DNA of 32,923 bases from an uncultured bacterium (GTDB taxonomy: Bacteria > Cyanobacteriota > Vampirovibrionia > Gastranaerophilales > Gastranaerophilaceae). The stretch covers positions 1 through 32,923 of the forward strand of contig CACYKP010000029.1 of assembly GCA_902775025.1 (NCBI GenBank), read 5' to 3'. The stretch's first letter is position 1, and every line of letters starts with the position of its first letter. The position numbers and the translations under genes are program-made. Positions 32,565-32,923 of the stretch are shown here, piece by piece. A model generated the notes under the pieces. That model made no database searches and had not been told where the DNA came from. It saw only the letters and a list, made by a program, of their open reading frames with translations.

Positions 32565-32635
32565 ATAAAAAAAAGCCGTTTCTTAAGAGAACGGCTACCA
32601 GACTTGGGGAGGAGGTATGAAAAACCTCTCTGAGG
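32565..32635 (-). ncRNA. Candidate anti-Shine-Dalgarno small RNA, locus 2
   Basis: The minus-strand RNA would start near 32635 after the -10 TAGTAT (32647-32642). It has a 5' hairpin CCTC/GAGG (32635-32625), an unpaired stretch CATACCTCCTCCCC, and a terminator hairpin AGCCGTT/AACGGCT (32596-32574) with a run of T (32574-32567). This is the Yfr1 plan: hairpin, C-rich single strand complementary to ribosome-binding sites, terminator. It shares the CTCCTCC core and the GCC/GGC terminator with locus 1 at 4318. Expression is inferred. Confidence 0.45.
32567..32596 (-). terminator. Rho-independent terminator, minus strand
   Basis: AGCCGTT/AACGGCT 7-bp stem with a T-run on the minus strand. On the plus strand the A-run precedes the stem, so it is not a good terminator for the GH108-like gene. 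Confidence 0.7.
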
Positions 32636-32768
32636 CTTTCCATACTACATATATCGGCATTTCTTTTTAAATCTTTATAATTAATATCATAATATCCTCT
32701 ATATAGTGGATGTGAATTGAAAAATCTAAATGCAACAAATTATATATCTTGATGAATAAACAGTTCAT

Positions 32769-32789
32769 GTCAGGTGGAACCTGACCTAC
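32769..32789 (-). repeat. Short REP-like hairpin (family 2)
   Basis: Stem GTCAGGT/ACCTGAC with loop GGA, then CTAC; reverse orientation. Confidence 0.8.
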
Positions 32790-32825
32790 ATAAAATAAAC
32801 TGAATTAAGTATTATTCTTTTATAT

Positions 32826-32923
32826 GTCCCTTTCTTTGACCGCAAAGAAAGGGACGAAAGAAACTCTTGGGGCTGTTACTACACTCGCTAAACAATTCTA
32901 CGGTTCAGCCTAATCGAGTGAAC
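32826..32923 (+). repeat. 98-nt dispersed repeat (family 3), copy 2, cut by the window end
   Basis: Aligns base for base with 3957-4054 with four substitutions and no gap. It starts with the same 12-bp hairpin and the same flanking order. The window ends inside it, which is where an assembly would break at a repeat. Confidence 0.85.

Noticed and set aside
32617..32670. 17-codon plus-strand frame after GGGGAGGAGG
   Set aside because: The Shine-Dalgarno is almost touching the ATG, and the G-rich stretch is better explained as the complement of the small RNA's CUCCUCC.
1..32923. CRISPR array, tRNA or rRNA genes, prophage or integrase
   Set aside because: No evenly spaced direct repeats, no T-loop motif with a clover-leaf fold, no rRNA core sequence and no integrase or capsid protein found by reading.

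Overview
The window is AT-rich, gene-dense bacterial DNA from an organism with a Gram-negative (LPS) envelope. Evidence for that is rfaE2, lpxD, lpxC, fabZ, dapB and asd, together with c-di-GMP (PilZ) signalling. Small Gly/Ser-rich or 'SFKG'-tagged unknown proteins, abundant short hairpin repeats and gene starts fused to -10 boxes make a gut non-photosynthetic cyanobacterial relative (Melainabacteria / Gastranaerophilales) my best guess. This is inference; no search was run.

Layout. 1-175 holds the end of trmD. 183-1443 (minus) is a broken MATE transporter, divergent from a cobalamin-riboswitch-like leader (about 1475-1553) followed by unknown genes (1723-3904), one of them frameshifted. 3905-4515 is a repeat-rich gap with a 28-nt inverted pair, a 98-nt repeat and a candidate minus-strand small RNA. 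4516-6468 holds dapB, a broken asd and a small gene. 6716-9739 is a lipid A / LPS operon (rfaE2-lpxD-lpxC-fabZ) ended by a strong terminator at 9911. 10144-14207 holds an exported unknown protein, an agmatinase-family enzyme, another unknown and a VWA protein. 14262-17546 holds an aminotransferase, a small gene, ribF and a formyltransferase. 17547-18583 is a long leader and a lytic transglycosylase. 18664-21175 holds small membrane proteins, a PilZ protein and a HAD phosphatase. 21382-25867 holds a Memo-AMMECR1 fusion, an unknown frameshifted gene, a TPR protein, an MBL hydrolase and a metallophosphoesterase. 26103-28711 holds a secreted-like acidic protein, a HEAT-like protein and a DprA-like protein. 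28883-31285 is a UvrD/PcrA helicase in three pieces. 31420-32556 is a Gly-rich protein with a GH108-like muramidase domain, followed by a second candidate small RNA and a second copy of the 98-nt repeat, which runs off the window.

Four themes stand out. (1) At least seven genes start about 7-9 nt after a TATAAT/TAGAAT box, so their mRNAs would be leaderless. (2) Two minus-strand loci have the form of short RNAs with an unpaired CUCCUCC (anti-Shine-Dalgarno) stretch followed by a terminator hairpin, like cyanobacterial Yfr1. (3) Three repeat families are scattered through the window; one has inserted in frame into ribF and into an unknown membrane protein, and elsewhere supplies Shine-Dalgarno sequences. 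(4) Six genes carry frameshifts or short internal deletions, including normally essential asd, so either the assembly is imperfect or this lineage is decaying.
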